Origin: Clostridiales bacterium UBA1774
GTDB lineage: Bacteria; Bacillota; Clostridia; Oscillospirales; Oscillospiraceae
Assembly (NCBI GenBank): GCA_002314635.1
Contig: DCGQ01000022.1
Coordinates: 1 to 14,667 of the forward strand
Length of the DNA: 14,667 nt
Reading direction: 5' to 3'
A program made the translations under genes and the position numbers. Below are positions 14,500 to 14,667 of this stretch, piece after piece (positions within the stretch are counted from its first letter, which is position 1; the number at the start of each line of letters is the position of its first letter). Below the pieces are notes generated by a model. It saw only the letters and a program-made list of their open reading frames with translations. It did no database searches and was not told where the DNA came from.

Positions 14500-14533
14500 A
14501 CTCGGTGCAGCTCCGAAGCTGCACCGAGTTTTG
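14500..14533 (+). terminator. Intrinsic terminator after the SGNH hydrolase gene
   Basis: A perfect 13-bp stem (14500-14512 with 14517-14529) has a CCGA tetraloop and is followed by TTTTGC. The T run is short but the stem is very stable. The span 14461-14499 between stop and stem shows nothing else. Confidence 0.85.
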
Positions 14534-14615
14534 CTATAATATGGATGCGGAAAACGCGGAATGGGGGTATGTACGGCATTTTGACCGTGTTTTTTTGTTT
14601 TTTTTCAAAAACCGC

Positions 14616-14644
14616 TTGACAATTTGGGATAAGCGTGGTATCTT
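14616..14644 (+). promoter_or_regulatory. Strong promoter for a gene beyond the window
   Basis: TTGACA (14616-14621), 17-base spacer, TATCTT (14639-14644), preceded by a T-rich stretch (14588-14605) that could act as an UP-like element. The next gene is not visible. Confidence 0.7.
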
Positions 14645-14650
14645 AGCCAA

Positions 14651-14667
14651 GCTCTCAACGAGAGGGC
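14651..14667 (+). other. Hairpin at the start of the downstream transcript, cut by window end
   Basis: GCTCTC (14651-14656) pairs with GAGGGC (14662-14667), one G-U, around the loop AACGA. It begins at the expected transcription start of the 14616-14644 promoter, so the RNA starts with a stem-loop. It may be the first part of a structured leader or a small RNA; identity cannot be given. Confidence 0.45.

Noticed and set aside
14532..14540. TGC-TATAAT as an extended -10 promoter just after the last terminator
   Set aside because: There is no -35 box at a suitable distance (that position is inside the terminator stem), and a better promoter lies at 14616-14644.
14541..14667. ATG-started open frame running off the window end
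   Set aside because: No ribosome site, the T-rich tract is translated as a Phe run, and it reads through a strong promoter and hairpin.

Overview
The window reads as chromosomal DNA from a GC-rich, low-phylogenetic-GC-clade (Firmicutes/Bacillota) anaerobe, most likely a gut Clostridia member of the Oscillospiraceae type. The reasons are Gram-positive style AGGAGG ribosome sites and TTGACA/TATAAT promoters, S-layer homology (SLH) proteins, a lipoprotein foldase, a sigma-A gene, and an Fe-S flavoprotein of the Old Yellow Enzyme (OYE)/enoate reductase kind typical of anaerobes. The family placement is inference; I see no rRNA, tRNA, IS element, prophage or CRISPR array.

Layout. Bases 2-265 hold the C-terminal end of an SLH protein. 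A bidirectional terminator separates it from a minus-strand sigma-70 (rpoD/sigA-like) gene at 349-1624, which is broken by a 2-nt loss in region 4.2 and lacks an obvious start codon. Bases 1878-6021 hold a two-gene minus-strand ABC operon: an ATPase followed by a very large FtsX-type permease with a coiled-coil insert of about 330 residues. A small unknown gene (6105-6413, minus) diverges from azlC-azlD (6541-7553, plus), a branched-chain amino acid export pair. A bidirectional terminator separates that pair from an mgtC-like gene (7653-8351, minus) lying downstream of a 663-residue OYE/Fe-S/FAD oxidoreductase (8420-10411, minus). Divergent from the oxidoreductase is a two-domain cupin protein (10572-11462, plus). 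Then come a parvulin-type lipoprotein foldase (11647-12831, plus) and an SGNH/GDSL hydrolase with SLH repeats (12967-14460, plus), each with its own promoter and terminator. The window ends at a strong promoter whose transcript begins with a small hairpin (14616-14667).

How the genes fit together. Most units are short and independently transcribed, with clear promoters and intrinsic terminators. The two surface themes are S-layer attached proteins (both ends of the window) and extracytoplasmic folding (the foldase). The best candidate for an undescribed metabolic module is the divergent OYE reductase/bicupin pair, because the reductase has a non-canonical active-site position (Asn where Tyr is usual) and unusual cluster-cysteine spacing. 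Its substrate cannot be read from sequence. The broken sigma gene is most simply an assembly or basecalling error, because the lost dinucleotide falls in what should be a TGTG run in an essential gene. I find no clear evidence of a wholly new system.
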